The notes under the pieces were generated by a model. That model did not search any database. It saw only the letters and a program-made list of their open reading frames with translations, and was not told where the DNA came from. Below, in pieces: positions 15,959 to 24,802 of a stretch of DNA of 37,818 nt. The stretch is from Candidatus Fimousia stercorigallinarum (GTDB taxonomy: Bacteria; Bacillota; Clostridia; Lachnospirales; Lachnospiraceae). Positions within the stretch are counted from its first letter, which is position 1; the number at the start of each line of letters is the position of its first letter. The stretch is from the NCBI GenBank assembly GCA_018715775.1, contig DVKZ01000103.1, positions 1-37,818 on the forward strand, read 5' to 3'. The position numbers and the translations under genes are program-made.

Positions 15959-17401
15959 ATGAGTGATTTTTTTGAAAAGAATTTAAATAATCCAGAAGAA
16001 TCATCAGATGATCATGTAGATCATGATGTGATAAATGAGAATGTAAATGAAATGCCGGAAAGCAGTTTTGCAGAGCAGATGAATGTGGATGACGGGGAAT
16101 CGGATTCTACCTATCATTATAGTTTTAGAAACTCGGATGAAGAACTGGAAGTAGAGAATGATGCGGTTTATGAAAAATATCAGAAGAGACAGGAAAAGAA
16201 AAAGGCAAGAAAAAATATTTCGAGAAAGTTAGCAAAAGTAGCGGCTTATGGTCTTGTATTTGGTCTGGTTGCGGGAGCAGCTTTTACCGGAGTAAATTAT
16301 GGACTGGAACGAATGGGATTAAATATAAAAAGTACGACACAGCTTGCTTCTACACAGACGGTCTCTACAAAATCTTCAAATGCAACGAATGTGTCTGAAG
16401 TAGCGCAGAATGCTCTTCCGGCGGTTGTTTCGATCACCGGAACGTTCCAGGTGGAAAGTTACGGATACTTTGGAAATTCCTCCAGTGAATCAGAAGGAAG
16501 CGGTTCCGGTATTATTGTAGCAAAAGATGATAACTATATTTATATCGCGACAAACAATCATGTCGTAGAGGATGCAACTTCGCTTGCCGTTGGTTTCTGT
16601 GATGATACAACGGTTGAAGCAGAAATCAAGGGAACCGATTCGGATGCTGATCTTGCAGTGGTAACGGTTGATCTGTCAAAAGTAGAACAGTCTACGCTGG
16701 ATGCGATCAAAATTATCATGGAAGGAGACTCAGACGAACTGGTTGTCGGCGAACAGGCCATTGCGATCGGAAATGCACTCGGATATGGACAATCAGTAAC
16801 AGCCGGTTATATCAGTGCAGTAAACCGAGAAGTCGAATTGACAGATAAAACGATGACGCTGATCCAGACAGATGCAGCCATCAACCCTGGTAACAGCGGA
16901 GGCGCATTATTAAACAGTAACGGTGAACTGATTGGTATCAACACTGTAAAATATGCATCGGAAGATGTTGAAGGAATGGGCTATGCAATCCCGATCAATA
17001 CAGCTAAGACGATTATTGATGACCTGATCAATGAAAAAACAATACCGGAATCACAGCAGGCATATCTGGGAATCAGCGGACGTGAGATTTCAAGTGATAT
17101 GGCACAGGCATATAATATGCCGAGCGGCATCTATGTCAGCGAAGTCATGGAAAATTCGCCTGCACAGGACGGCGGTATCCGTGCCGGAGATATTATCACG
17201 GAATTTGATGGAAATTCTGTAACATCGATGGAAAGCCTGCAAAACCGGATTTCGAAAAAATCAGCAGGTACATCGGTTACGATCAAAGTACAGCGTCAGA
17301 GCCAGATGGGAGGCTATAGCGAACAAACTTTGAAGGTAACACTTGGAAATAAATCACAGATGCAGACGCAATCATATGGAAGCCAGGGGGATACACAATA
17401 A
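15959..17401 (+). CDS. htrA: HtrA/DegP-type serine protease with one PDZ domain
   Basis: A 480-residue membrane-anchored quality-control protease. The first ~85 residues are acidic and likely cytoplasmic, ending in a basic run (RQEKKKARKNISRK). One membrane helix follows (about 96-118, YGLVFGLVAGAAFTGV). The trypsin-like domain carries the full triad: His201 (TNNHVVEDA), Asp231 (DADLAVV) and Ser313 (NPGNSGGALL). A C-terminal PDZ domain (about 365-465) contains AYLGISGREI and GGIRAGDIITEFDG. It degrades misfolded exported proteins. The start at 15959 is 8 bases from AGGAG (15946-15950); the ATG at 15952 is out of frame. It diverges from the LCP gene, with 194 bases between them; an imperfect inverted repeat (TATCT 15916-15920, AGATA 15931-15935) lies just upstream. 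Confidence 0.95.
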   Translation: MSDFFEKNLNNPEESSDDHVDHDVINENVNEMPESSFAEQMNVDDGESDSTYHYSFRNSDEELEVENDAVYEKYQKRQEKKKARKNISRKLAKVAAYGLVFGLVAGAAFTGVNYGLERMGLNIKSTTQLASTQTVSTKSSNATNVSEVAQNALPAVVSITGTFQVESYGYFGNSSSESEGSGSGIIVAKDDNYIYIATNNHVVEDATSLAVGFCDDTTVEAEIKGTDSDADLAVVTVDLSKVEQSTLDAIKIIMEGDSDELVVGEQAIAIGNALGYGQSVTAGYISAVNREVELTDKTMTLIQTDAAINPGNSGGALLNSNGELIGINTVKYASEDVEGMGYAIPINTAKTIIDDLINEKTIPESQQAYLGISGREISSDMAQAYNMPSGIYVSEVMENSPAQDGGIRAGDIITEFDGNSVTSMESLQNRISKKSAGTSVTIKVQRQSQMGGYSEQTLKVTLGNKSQMQTQSYGSQGDTQ

Positions 17402-17425
17402 TTTCCGATTTTTGGAAAAGAAAAA

Positions 17426-17454
17426 TGGAATCTTTTCTCCGATTATGGTATAAT
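17426..17454 (+). promoter_or_regulatory. Promoter of the DUF5721 gene
   Basis: Weak -35 TGGAAT (17426-17431), 17 bases, perfect TATAAT (17449-17454) with an extended TGG before it. An in-frame ATG at 17457 precedes the expected transcription start, so it is not used. Confidence 0.65.
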
Positions 17455-17486
17455 AAATGCAGTATCAAACAGAACGGAGAATAGAT

Positions 17487-17978
17487 ATGATTGCATTACA
17501 GATTGACGATATCAGACAATTTATGCTGCATCTGTTTTCAAAAGAAACATTTGATGCCTTTTGGCTATATGAAGCCGGGGTCAAGATGGGAGTTTCCTAT
17601 GTGATCGACGGGCTGTTGAATCAGGATTTTTATGACACAGAAGAACGGGAAAACCTGGATGGCAGAACATATGCGCTGTGGAAAGAACAGAAACAGATTG
17701 TTTTTGCGATGATCCGCGGTCACAAAACTCCGGAAAATATGAAGATTGTATTGATGTTATCAAAAGAGAATACAGAAAAGATGATCCTTCAGAACAATCT
17801 TCCAATCCATCCGGAAGATGTCAGGGGATTGTTTCTGAACATCCATTTTCGGGATGGAATCCTGAATTGTACAACAGGTGTTTCGTTGAAAACATTTACA
17901 TTAGAAAAAAGCCTGGACTATGTCTGGGATGAGATGGTCAGAAAATATTTTAAATATCAGCAGATTGGTGCACAGTAA
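17487..17978 (+). CDS. DUF5721-family protein of unknown function
   Basis: A 163-residue soluble protein that resembles the uncharacterised DUF5721 family of Lachnospiraceae. It begins MIALQIDDIRQFMLHLFSKE and contains WLYEAGVKMGVSYVIDG and an acidic-aromatic end (LDYVWDEMVRKYFKYQ). There is no signal peptide, membrane segment or recognised catalytic motif. The ATG at 17487 after GGAGA (17476-17480) is chosen because the upstream ATG at 17457 lies between the -10 and the transcription start. It is monocistronic: its own promoter precedes it and a terminator stem begins inside its last codons. Function is unknown. Confidence 0.85.
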   Translation: MIALQIDDIRQFMLHLFSKETFDAFWLYEAGVKMGVSYVIDGLLNQDFYDTEERENLDGRTYALWKEQKQIVFAMIRGHKTPENMKIVLMLSKENTEKMILQNNLPIHPEDVRGLFLNIHFRDGILNCTTGVSLKTFTLEKSLDYVWDEMVRKYFKYQQIGAQ

Positions 17979-17998
17979 TTCTGTGCACCATATTTTTG
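17967..17998 (+). terminator. Intrinsic terminator overlapping the end of the DUF5721 gene
   Basis: GGTGCACAG (17967-17975) and CTGTGCACC (17981-17989) form a perfect 9-bp stem whose 5-base loop holds most of the stop codon region; TATTTTT follows. Confidence 0.88.
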
Positions 17999-18015
17999 CA
18001 ATTATGCAAAAATAT
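17990..18015. repeat. Second inverted repeat directly after the terminator
   Basis: ATATTTTTGCA (17990-18000) and TGCAAAAATAT (18005-18015) are perfect complements around ATTA. It overlaps the T tract of the preceding terminator, so the two hairpins are alternatives or act in tandem to insulate the polysaccharide cluster. Confidence 0.75.
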
Positions 18016-18079
18016 GGAAAAAAACAGGGGTATCATATTTACAAAATGTGAAATGAGCTTTAAAACTTTTGTATTGCTA

Positions 18080-18108
18080 TTGTCAACTTGAACGATGCCC
18101 GATATAAT
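18080..18108 (+). promoter_or_regulatory. Promoter of the surface-polysaccharide cluster
   Basis: TTGTCA (18080-18085), 17 bases, perfect TATAAT (18103-18108). It is the only clear promoter found before the eight-gene cluster. Confidence 0.78.
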
Positions 18109-18114
18109 AGCTTT

Positions 18115-18190
18115 AGGTCTGCGCAAGGTCGCAAAGCGTGTTTTCACGCATTTATTTCCAATAATAGACAATTAGAAAGAAGATTAAATT
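18115..18190 (+). other. Structured 5' leader of the polysaccharide transcript
   Basis: About 76 bases between the expected transcription start and the first start codon. It holds a small stem TGCG (18120-18123) with CGCA (18130-18133), then GCGTG (18136-18140) with CACGC (18145-18149) around TTTT, followed by ATTTATTTCC, which is too weak a T tract for a confident terminator. Such leader hairpins can be targets of processive antitermination (for example LoaP-type NusG paralogues) at long polysaccharide operons, but nothing here proves that. No known riboswitch consensus was recognised. Confidence 0.45.
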
Positions 18191-19009
18191 ATGAAAAAAA
18201 AAGGATCCGATATTAAAATTATCGTGGCAGCCCATATGGCATATCGGATGCCGGATGATACTCTATATCTGCCTCTGCATGTTGGTGCAGAAGGTAAAAA
18301 GGATTTAGGACCCGGTTATCAAAAGGATAATACAGGCGAGCATATTTCGGGAAAAAACTTTTGTTTCTGTGAATTAACCGGTCTTTACTGGGCCTGGAAA
18401 AACTTGAATTACGATTATCTGGGGCTGGTTCATTATCGACGATATTTTTCGGTCAGAAAAAAAGGAAGACATCCATTTTCAAGTGTTCTAACAAAGAAAG
18501 AAGCAGAAATTTTGTTAAGAAAACACAGCATACTGGTTCCTAAAAAAAGGAATTATTATATTGAAACGTTGTATTCTCATTATGCGCATACGCATTATGC
18601 AGAGCATCTGGATGAAATGAGAAAAATCCTCTGTGAGAAATGTCCGGAATATGTGAAAGCGTATGATCGGGTTCTTGATCAGACCAGTGGCTATATGTTT
18701 AATATGATGGTCATGAGAAAAGATTATATCGATGCGTATTGCCAATGGTTATTTGATGTGTTATTTGAATTAGAGAGACGGATAGATATGGAATATCTGT
18801 CTGATTTTCAGAAAAGATTTTGCGGCAGAGTCGGCGAAATCCTTTTTAATGTATGGCTGACATATATGCAGGATCAAGGGAAAATCAGAAAAGGCGAAAT
18901 TTTAGAAATTCCATGTATTCATATGGAAAAAATAGACTGGATGAAAAAAATCCGGGCTTTTTTAATGGCAAAAATGTTTCATAAAAAGTATGAGAGCAGT
19001 TTTAAGTGA
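18191..19009 (+). CDS. DUF4422 glycosyltransferase-like protein
   Basis: A 272-residue cytoplasmic protein of the DUF4422 family, common in capsule and exopolysaccharide clusters and thought to be glycosyltransferases. Seen in order: KIIVAAHMAYRMP at the N-terminus, LYLPLHVGAEG, the DNTGEHISGKN segment, the strongly conserved FCELTGLYWAWKN, and YLGLVHYRRYF. The C-terminal half is helical and basic. The sugar donor and acceptor cannot be inferred. It is the first gene of the cluster, behind the promoter at 18080-18108 and with only a weak ribosome-binding site (AGAAAG). The next gene starts 14 bases after its stop. Confidence 0.88.
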   Translation: MKKKGSDIKIIVAAHMAYRMPDDTLYLPLHVGAEGKKDLGPGYQKDNTGEHISGKNFCFCELTGLYWAWKNLNYDYLGLVHYRRYFSVRKKGRHPFSSVLTKKEAEILLRKHSILVPKKRNYYIETLYSHYAHTHYAEHLDEMRKILCEKCPEYVKAYDRVLDQTSGYMFNMMVMRKDYIDAYCQWLFDVLFELERRIDMEYLSDFQKRFCGRVGEILFNVWLTYMQDQGKIRKGEILEIPCIHMEKIDWMKKIRAFLMAKMFHKKYESSFK

Positions 19010-19023
19010 GAGCAGGTGGAAAG

Positions 19024-21003
19024 ATGAATCCGTTAATATCGATTATTTTACCGATTTATAATATTGAAGCGTATCTGCCGACGTGCATGCGTTCTGTATT
19101 TGCCCAGACATATGAGAATCTTGAGATCATTATGGTGGACGATGGTTCAACAGATCGATGTCCGGATTTATGCGAACAATACCGGAAGAAGGATCACAGA
19201 GTTGTCGTATATCATAAGTGCAATGGCGGCTTGTCAGATGCAAGAAATTACGGGATCGCAAGAGCAAAAGGAGAATATATCACTTGTATCGATCCGGATG
19301 ATTATGTGGATCCGGATTATGTGGAATATTTGTATTCGTTGATTCGCCGGTATGGTGTGCTGATGTCGATCTGCCAGCATAAGGTCCATTACGCAAATGG
19401 GCAGGTAAAGGATCTTGGGCAGAACGGCGAAGAAGTGCTTAAAACGAAACGTTGTTTGAAGAGGATGCTGTATCATGATGTCATCGATACATCTGCTTGG
19501 GCAAAATTGTATCATAAAAGCCTGTTTCAGACAGTGCAGTATCCAAAAGGAAAGATTTTCGAGGATATCGGTACAACGTATGCTCTTATGATGCAGTGCA
19601 GTAAGATCGCCGTTGGTTATGAATCCAAGTATCATTACAGGTTTCATCCGCAGTCGATCGTTAATGGCGCATTTTCGGTCCGAAAACTGGATCTGATTGA
19701 GATGACAGATCGGATGGCAAAAGATGTGCTGCAAAAATACCCGGATTTGGAACAGGCAGTTTTACGGCGGCGGGTGTATGCCAGATTCAGCACATTGAAC
19801 CAGATGCTGCAGACGGATCAATATCCGGAAGAAAAACAGAAACTCATACGGTTTATTCAACGATATCAAAAAAACATTTTACGGGATAGACTGGCTCCAA
19901 AGCGGGATAAGCTGGCAATTCTGTTATTGGGGATAAGCTACCGCATTTATCGGAAGTGTTGGCTGTATTACCAGGGAAGAATCATGAAAGATACGAAAAG
20001 AAAGAAAACAGGGGATAAAAAAAACATTGATTTTGTCATACCGTGGGTTGACGGCAGTGACCGGGATTGGCAGAAGAAAAAACAGGCATACGATCCAGAA
20101 ATAGGGGCGGATGCGGGGGATAATCGATATCGGGACTGGGATACTTTAAAATATTGGTTTCGCGGGGTGGAAGCATTTGCGCCGTGGGTGCATCGGATTT
20201 ATCTGATCACTGACGGGCAAGTGCCGGAATGGCTGGATCTTACGCATCCGAAACTGACGGTGATTGATCACCGGGATTATATTCCGAATCAATATCTGCC
20301 GACATTTAATTCCCATACGATCGAATGGAATCTGCACAGGATCCGGGGATTATCAGAGCAATTTGTTTATTTTAATGATGATATCTTTTTACTAAAGCCG
20401 GTAAAACCTTCGCTGTTCTTCCGAAAAGGCCTTCCATGTGATGATGCGATTTTGTCGCCGATCATTATGGAAGGGAAAGAGTCCATGGGAAGGATCTGTA
20501 CGAATAACATGGGCATTATCAATGAGTATTTTCATAAAAAAGACGTGTTTCGGGCGCATTGGAGAAAATGGCTTACCCTGCGCTACGGCAAACAGCTGCT
20601 GCGTACGCTTTGTCTGTTGCCGTGGCATCATATTCCGGGATTTTTTAACGATCACCTTCCACAGCCGTTTTTAAAGTCCACATATGAAGAACTGTGGGAA
20701 AGGGAAGGCGCGATGCTGGATGAAGTCTGCTCTCATAAATTTCGGGATTATGTCCGTGATGTCAATCAGTGGCTGCTGCGTTACTGGCAGCTTTGTAAAG
20801 GGGAATTCGTGCCGATTTCTCCGAAGAGAGGAAGATGTTATGATGACGTGTGTGAAGAGGCGCTCCGGACGATCAGGCGCCAGGAATGTGAAGTAATCTG
20901 TGTGAATGACAGTCGGGAGAAAGATTTTGAAGGAAGCAAGAGAGCGCTGCATGCCGCATTTGAAAACATCCTTCCGAAAAGATCGCAGTTTGAAGTAAAG
21001 TGA
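19024..21003 (+). CDS. Two-domain enzyme: GT2 glycosyltransferase fused to a Stealth sugar-phosphate transferase
   Basis: A 659-residue fusion. Residues 1 to about 230 are a GT-A family 2 glycosyltransferase: SIILPIYNIEAYLPTC, MVDDGSTD and the metal-binding DPDD (90-93). Residues 335-659 form a full Stealth domain: CR1 IDFVIPWVDGSD (335-346); CR2 with RYRDWDTLKYWFRGVE, YLITDGQVPEWL and FVYFNDDIFLLKP; CR3 with PGFFNDHLPQPFLKS and YVRDVNQWLL; and CR4 EVICVNDS near the end. Stealth enzymes transfer sugar-1-phosphate to make phosphodiester-linked glycans (for example meningococcal capsule enzymes, human GNPTAB). The fusion suggests it adds a sugar and then a sugar-phosphate to the same repeat unit. 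GTG at 19006 is rejected for ATG 19024 behind AGGTGGAA. Confidence 0.92.
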   Translation: MNPLISIILPIYNIEAYLPTCMRSVFAQTYENLEIIMVDDGSTDRCPDLCEQYRKKDHRVVVYHKCNGGLSDARNYGIARAKGEYITCIDPDDYVDPDYVEYLYSLIRRYGVLMSICQHKVHYANGQVKDLGQNGEEVLKTKRCLKRMLYHDVIDTSAWAKLYHKSLFQTVQYPKGKIFEDIGTTYALMMQCSKIAVGYESKYHYRFHPQSIVNGAFSVRKLDLIEMTDRMAKDVLQKYPDLEQAVLRRRVYARFSTLNQMLQTDQYPEEKQKLIRFIQRYQKNILRDRLAPKRDKLAILLLGISYRIYRKCWLYYQGRIMKDTKRKKTGDKKNIDFVIPWVDGSDRDWQKKKQAYDPEIGADAGDNRYRDWDTLKYWFRGVEAFAPWVHRIYLITDGQVPEWLDLTHPKLTVIDHRDYIPNQYLPTFNSHTIEWNLHRIRGLSEQFVYFNDDIFLLKPVKPSLFFRKGLPCDDAILSPIIMEGKESMGRICTNNMGIINEYFHKKDVFRAHWRKWLTLRYGKQLLRTLCLLPWHHIPGFFNDHLPQPFLKSTYEELWEREGAMLDEVCSHKFRDYVRDVNQWLLRYWQLCKGEFVPISPKRGRCYDDVCEEALRTIRRQECEVICVNDSREKDFEGSKRALHAAFENILPKRSQFEVK

Positions 21004-21016
21004 TTGGGGTTTTGAG

Positions 21017-22117
21017 ATGGAATATTATATAAGAGAATTATTATCCGAGACAAAAGAAAAAGAGCGGGAAAAGCATGCGGGTGGAAAAGCGAGAAAAGAC
21101 GTCAATGAACTGTTTGAGAGAGAAGGCATGAAACATATCGATTTTCATGCTAATGATGAAGCACGGGAGAAAGGAAATCTTTTTCAGAAGATGATCTATC
21201 ATCTGTTTTCCCTGCGGTGCTGGATGAAAAAGACCAAACGGCTGAAAAAAGGGGATACGCTGTATGTGCAGTTTCCGACAGCTGACCATTTTATCTTTCA
21301 GGGTCTTTTCTTTGGATGGCTCAGAATGAGAAAGATCCACATTGTACTGCTGATCCATGATCTGATGCTGCTTCGCGAAGCACTGCGAAAAGACAAATCG
21401 ATAAAAGAAAGGATCCGGCTATGGCTGGAGGAGAAGATCACCTTAAAACAATGTTCCTATATGATCGTACATAATGACCGGATGGAACGGTATTTGAAAA
21501 ACATGCATATCGGACGGAATAAAATAGTCAATCTGCGGATCTTTGATTATTTAATTCCGGGATGGGATGAAGAAAAGGCTTCTAAACGGCAGATCAGCCG
21601 GTCAATGCCTGTGATCATCGCGGGAAATTTAAGTCCGTCGAAGGCAGGATATGTGTATCAGCTGCCGGAGGGGTGCCGGTTCCATTTGTATGGAGTTCTT
21701 TATGAGGGAGAAGATCATGGATCGAGAACTTATATGGGGGCATTTTTACCGGAAGAATTGCCGTATGTAATGGACGGCAGTTTCGGCCTGGTCTGGGACG
21801 GAGAATCTGCGAAAACCTGTTCGGGCATTTACGGAAAGTATCTTCAGATTAATAATCCGCATAAGACTTCGCTGTATCTGGCAAGCGGCATTCCGGTGAT
21901 CATTTGGGAAAAAGCGGCGCTGGCTGATTTTGTGAAAAAATATAAAGTCGGCATTCCGATAAAATCGCTCGAAGATCTGGAACATACGCTGGAAGCGATA
22001 ACGGAAGACGAGTACGATGAAATGCTGATACATGCGAAGAAAATGGCGGTAAAGCTCCGCTCCGGGTATTTTACAAAAAGGGCGGTTTCGATATGTCGGA
22101 GAAAGATAAGATCATGA
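21017..22117 (+). CDS. Gtf3-like glycosyltransferase, possible galactofuranosyltransferase
   Basis: A 366-residue GT-B-like glycosyltransferase. The C-terminal half contains GSFGLVWDG, YLQINNPHKTSLYLASGIP and VIIWEKAALADFV, a block characteristic of the Gtf3/WbbI group, which includes galactofuranosyl- and glucosyltransferases. The N-terminal half has YVQFPTADHF and an IVLLIHDLMLLRE strand. UDP-galactopyranose mutase is encoded three genes later, which supports but does not prove galactofuranose as donor. There is no membrane helix. The ribosome-binding site is a weak GGGG about 8 bases before the ATG. The stop overlaps the next start (ATGA at 22114-22117). Confidence 0.85.
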   Translation: MEYYIRELLSETKEKEREKHAGGKARKDVNELFEREGMKHIDFHANDEAREKGNLFQKMIYHLFSLRCWMKKTKRLKKGDTLYVQFPTADHFIFQGLFFGWLRMRKIHIVLLIHDLMLLREALRKDKSIKERIRLWLEEKITLKQCSYMIVHNDRMERYLKNMHIGRNKIVNLRIFDYLIPGWDEEKASKRQISRSMPVIIAGNLSPSKAGYVYQLPEGCRFHLYGVLYEGEDHGSRTYMGAFLPEELPYVMDGSFGLVWDGESAKTCSGIYGKYLQINNPHKTSLYLASGIPVIIWEKAALADFVKKYKVGIPIKSLEDLEHTLEAITEDEYDEMLIHAKKMAVKLRSGYFTKRAVSICRRKIRS

Positions 22118-23343
22118 AAAAGAAAGAATATATGACAACAGGAGAAGTACTGTTTTTTTGCGCATTATTATGTGAAGTTGTTTCGTTGATGGTCCGTATG
22201 ACCACAATCCCGTATATGTTTGAGGGAGATTTTTGCTGGACAGTTTTGAAAATGCTTCGTTATGCAGGATATTTGTTGATCGTAGTTAAATTTGCACTTG
22301 AGAAGATATCACAAAAAGAAATGATTGTGATCGGCGGGCTCGTCCTGTTGCTTGGGATTGACAGCACCCTAAGCAGCAGAGAATTGTTTATGATGTTTAT
22401 TTTTATCTATGGCATGAAAGGGGTGCGTTTTAACCGGATCATGCAAGTTTTGCTGCCGTGTTTTATTGCCTGTTTTGCCATGATCGTCATCGGAAGTCAG
22501 ATTGGACTGGTCGATAATTGGGTATATGGCCTGGATGATGGCCGTATCCGTTATGCGCTCGGTTTCTTTTATCCGAGCCATGTGGCCAGTGTCTTGTTTT
22601 ATATGACCATGTTGTTTTGTTATGTGAAAAAGGATCGTTTGAAGCTGTGGCATGTAATCTTATTGGAATTGATCAATCTCTGGCAATACGGACAGACGGA
22701 TACAAAGGCGGGAACGATTTTAACAGCGGCAGCGCTGTTTGTCTTTTACGGCATCAGCCGGCAGAAAAAGGATCTATCTTCAGGCATTGCAGGGAAATGC
22801 CTGATCTTTGCATTTCCGGGATGTGCCTTTCTCAGCCTTTTTGCCTGTCTGTTTTACGGGCGGCTTCCGTTTTTAGAAGGGATCAATCATTTTCTGACGG
22901 ATCGGATCGCGCTTGGCTGGAGGGGAATTCAAAGTTACGGCATTCATCTGTTCGGACAAAAGATCCAATGGGTTGGCCACGGGGGCGTCGGTCAGATTGT
23001 GGACAGTCCCCAGGGAGTCTATAACTACGTGGATTGTTCCTATATGAAAATCCTGTTGGAACATGGGCTGATCGTCTGGCTGGTCATTATAGCCGGTTTT
23101 ACGCTTGCCAGTGTTTGCGCGGTGAGGGCTCATGAAATCTATCTGGCAGCTGCCTTATTGTTTGTTGCCGGATATTCGATGATTGAACCACGGCTTTTAG
23201 AACTGGGATTTAATCCATTTATGCTTGTGCTTGCCCATCTGATCGGCTGCCGAGAGTCCTTTTTGGAATCGGAAGAGCAGATGGAAATGCTGGTTGGGGA
23301 AAGGAATGATAAAAAAGATGAAACAAAAGTCACTCAAGCTTAA
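22114..23343 (+). CDS. wzy: Wzy-like polysaccharide polymerase
   Basis: A 409-residue integral membrane protein with about ten to eleven helices. Its position in the cluster, its topology and its large periplasmic-type loop (about residues 265-315, with HFLTDRIALGWRGIQSYG and WVGHGGVGQIVDSPQGVYN) match Wzy O-antigen/capsule polymerases, which join undecaprenyl-linked repeat units outside the membrane. Wzy sequences diverge widely, so the call rests on topology and context more than motif. The ATG at 22114 overlaps the previous stop and lies 8 bases after GGAGAAAG; the ATG at 22093 is an alternative. It overlaps wzx by 26 bases. Confidence 0.84.
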   Translation: MKKKEYMTTGEVLFFCALLCEVVSLMVRMTTIPYMFEGDFCWTVLKMLRYAGYLLIVVKFALEKISQKEMIVIGGLVLLLGIDSTLSSRELFMMFIFIYGMKGVRFNRIMQVLLPCFIACFAMIVIGSQIGLVDNWVYGLDDGRIRYALGFFYPSHVASVLFYMTMLFCYVKKDRLKLWHVILLELINLWQYGQTDTKAGTILTAAALFVFYGISRQKKDLSSGIAGKCLIFAFPGCAFLSLFACLFYGRLPFLEGINHFLTDRIALGWRGIQSYGIHLFGQKIQWVGHGGVGQIVDSPQGVYNYVDCSYMKILLEHGLIVWLVIIAGFTLASVCAVRAHEIYLAAALLFVAGYSMIEPRLLELGFNPFMLVLAHLIGCRESFLESEEQMEMLVGERNDKKDETKVTQA

Positions 23344-24769
23344 TTTCATAATGAATGCGATCTTGACAATGTCTTCGTTCATATTTCCTCTGATCACATT
23401 TCCATATGTATCGAGGATCTTACAGCCGGTCGGCACGGGAAGGGTGGCATTTGCAACATCATTGATCACGTATTTTAATATGTTTGCGCAGCTTGGGATA
23501 CCGACATATGGCGTCCGTGCCTGTGCAAAAGTTCGAGACAACAGGGAAGAACTGACAAGGACGGCGCATGAACTGCTTTTTATCAATCTATTTATGTCAC
23601 TGCTTTCTTATATCGGGCTTGGAGCTGCGCTGTTTTTTATACCGCGTCTGCGGGAAGAAAAGGCATTGTATCTTGTGATCAGCCTGACGATTTTTTTATC
23701 TGCGGTCGGTATGGAATGGCTGTATAAAGCACTGGAACAGTATACGTATATTACGGTCCGGTCGATCACATTTAAATTTGCCGCGTTGATCGCAATGTTT
23801 TTGCTCGTCCATGAAAAAGACGATTATGTCATTTACGGAGGGATTACGATCTTTGCGTCCTCAGCTTCAAATATCTTTAACTGGATTCATGCACGCAAGT
23901 ATATTGATCGAAAGTGGATCGGGAACTATCATATAAAAAAGCATCTGAAGGCAATCTTCATCTTTTTTTCCATGGCCTGCGCAACGATGATCTATACGAA
24001 TCTGGATGCGGTTATGCTTGGTTTTATGAAAACGGATGAGGATGTCGGATATTATAATGCGGCGGTGAAGATCAAAACGATCCTGGTTAGTATAGTAACC
24101 TCGCTCGGAACGGTTTTGCTTCCGCGAGTTTCTTATTATGTAGAACATGGGCAGATGGACAAGTTTCGGGAGATCAGCGCGAAAGCCTTGAATTTCGTTG
24201 TGCTCGCAGCGGTTCCTCTTATGATCTATTTTATGATCTTCGCACGATATGGAATTTATTTCCTATCTGGGAGTGCCTATGAAGGATCGATCCTTCCAAT
24301 GCAGATTATTATGCCGACGTTATTGTTTATCGGCATTACGAATATTTTAGGCATACAGATTCTCGTTCCACTGGGAAAGGAAAAGATCGTTCTGTATTCG
24401 GAAATTGCAGGTGCAGTTACGGATCTGATCCTGAATACGCTGCTGATCCCGCCTTTTGCTTCTGCAGGCGCGGCGCTTGGAACACTTGCAGCTGAATTTG
24501 TAGTGTTGATCGTACAATATGCAGCATTAAAAGATCTGGTAAAAAATCTTTTTCAAAAGATTTCTTATGGTAAAATAGTGACAGGGATCCTTTTGGGAAT
24601 ATTGGGATCTGTTTGGATCCGGGGATTGCCGCTTGGCAATTTTGCGATTCTGCTTATATCGGCAGTTTTCTTTTTTGGTATTTACGGGGCAGTTTTATTA
24701 ATATCAAAAGAAGAACTGACAGTAGAACTAACAGACCAGATCCTGAGGAAGATGCTGCACAGAAAATAA
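23318..24769 (+). CDS. wzx: Wzx-type polysaccharide repeat-unit flippase
   Basis: A 483-residue MOP-superfamily flippase that moves lipid-linked oligosaccharide across the membrane. It has about 14 helices. The N-terminal segment SSFIFPLITFPYVSRILQPVGTGRVAFA is represented by FPLITFPYVSRIL and is typical of Wzx (Polysacc_synt domain); FQLGIPTYG-type FAQLGIPTYGVRACAKVR follows, and the centre has TNLDAVMLGFMKTDEDVGYY. The start is uncertain: ATG at 23306 and 23318 and TTG at 23294 all lie near GGGGAAAGGA inside the wzy end; 23318 gives the best spacing. It partners Wzy and the Wzz-like protein. Confidence 0.92.
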   Translation: MKQKSLKLNFIMNAILTMSSFIFPLITFPYVSRILQPVGTGRVAFATSLITYFNMFAQLGIPTYGVRACAKVRDNREELTRTAHELLFINLFMSLLSYIGLGAALFFIPRLREEKALYLVISLTIFLSAVGMEWLYKALEQYTYITVRSITFKFAALIAMFLLVHEKDDYVIYGGITIFASSASNIFNWIHARKYIDRKWIGNYHIKKHLKAIFIFFSMACATMIYTNLDAVMLGFMKTDEDVGYYNAAVKIKTILVSIVTSLGTVLLPRVSYYVEHGQMDKFREISAKALNFVVLAAVPLMIYFMIFARYGIYFLSGSAYEGSILPMQIIMPTLLFIGITNILGIQILVPLGKEKIVLYSEIAGAVTDLILNTLLIPPFASAGAALGTLAAEFVVLIVQYAALKDLVKNLFQKISYGKIVTGILLGILGSVWIRGLPLGNFAILLISAVFFFGIYGAVLLISKEELTVELTDQILRKMLHRK

Positions 24770-24802
24770 AATTCATACAAGAGGAGAGAAAAGGAGAAAC
24801 AT

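Noticed and set aside
18115..18190. Cyclic di-GMP riboswitch in the glycan cluster leader (CGCAAAG-like bases)
   Set aside because: The leader is too short and lacks the paired receptor helices and the GGGCAAACC-type core.
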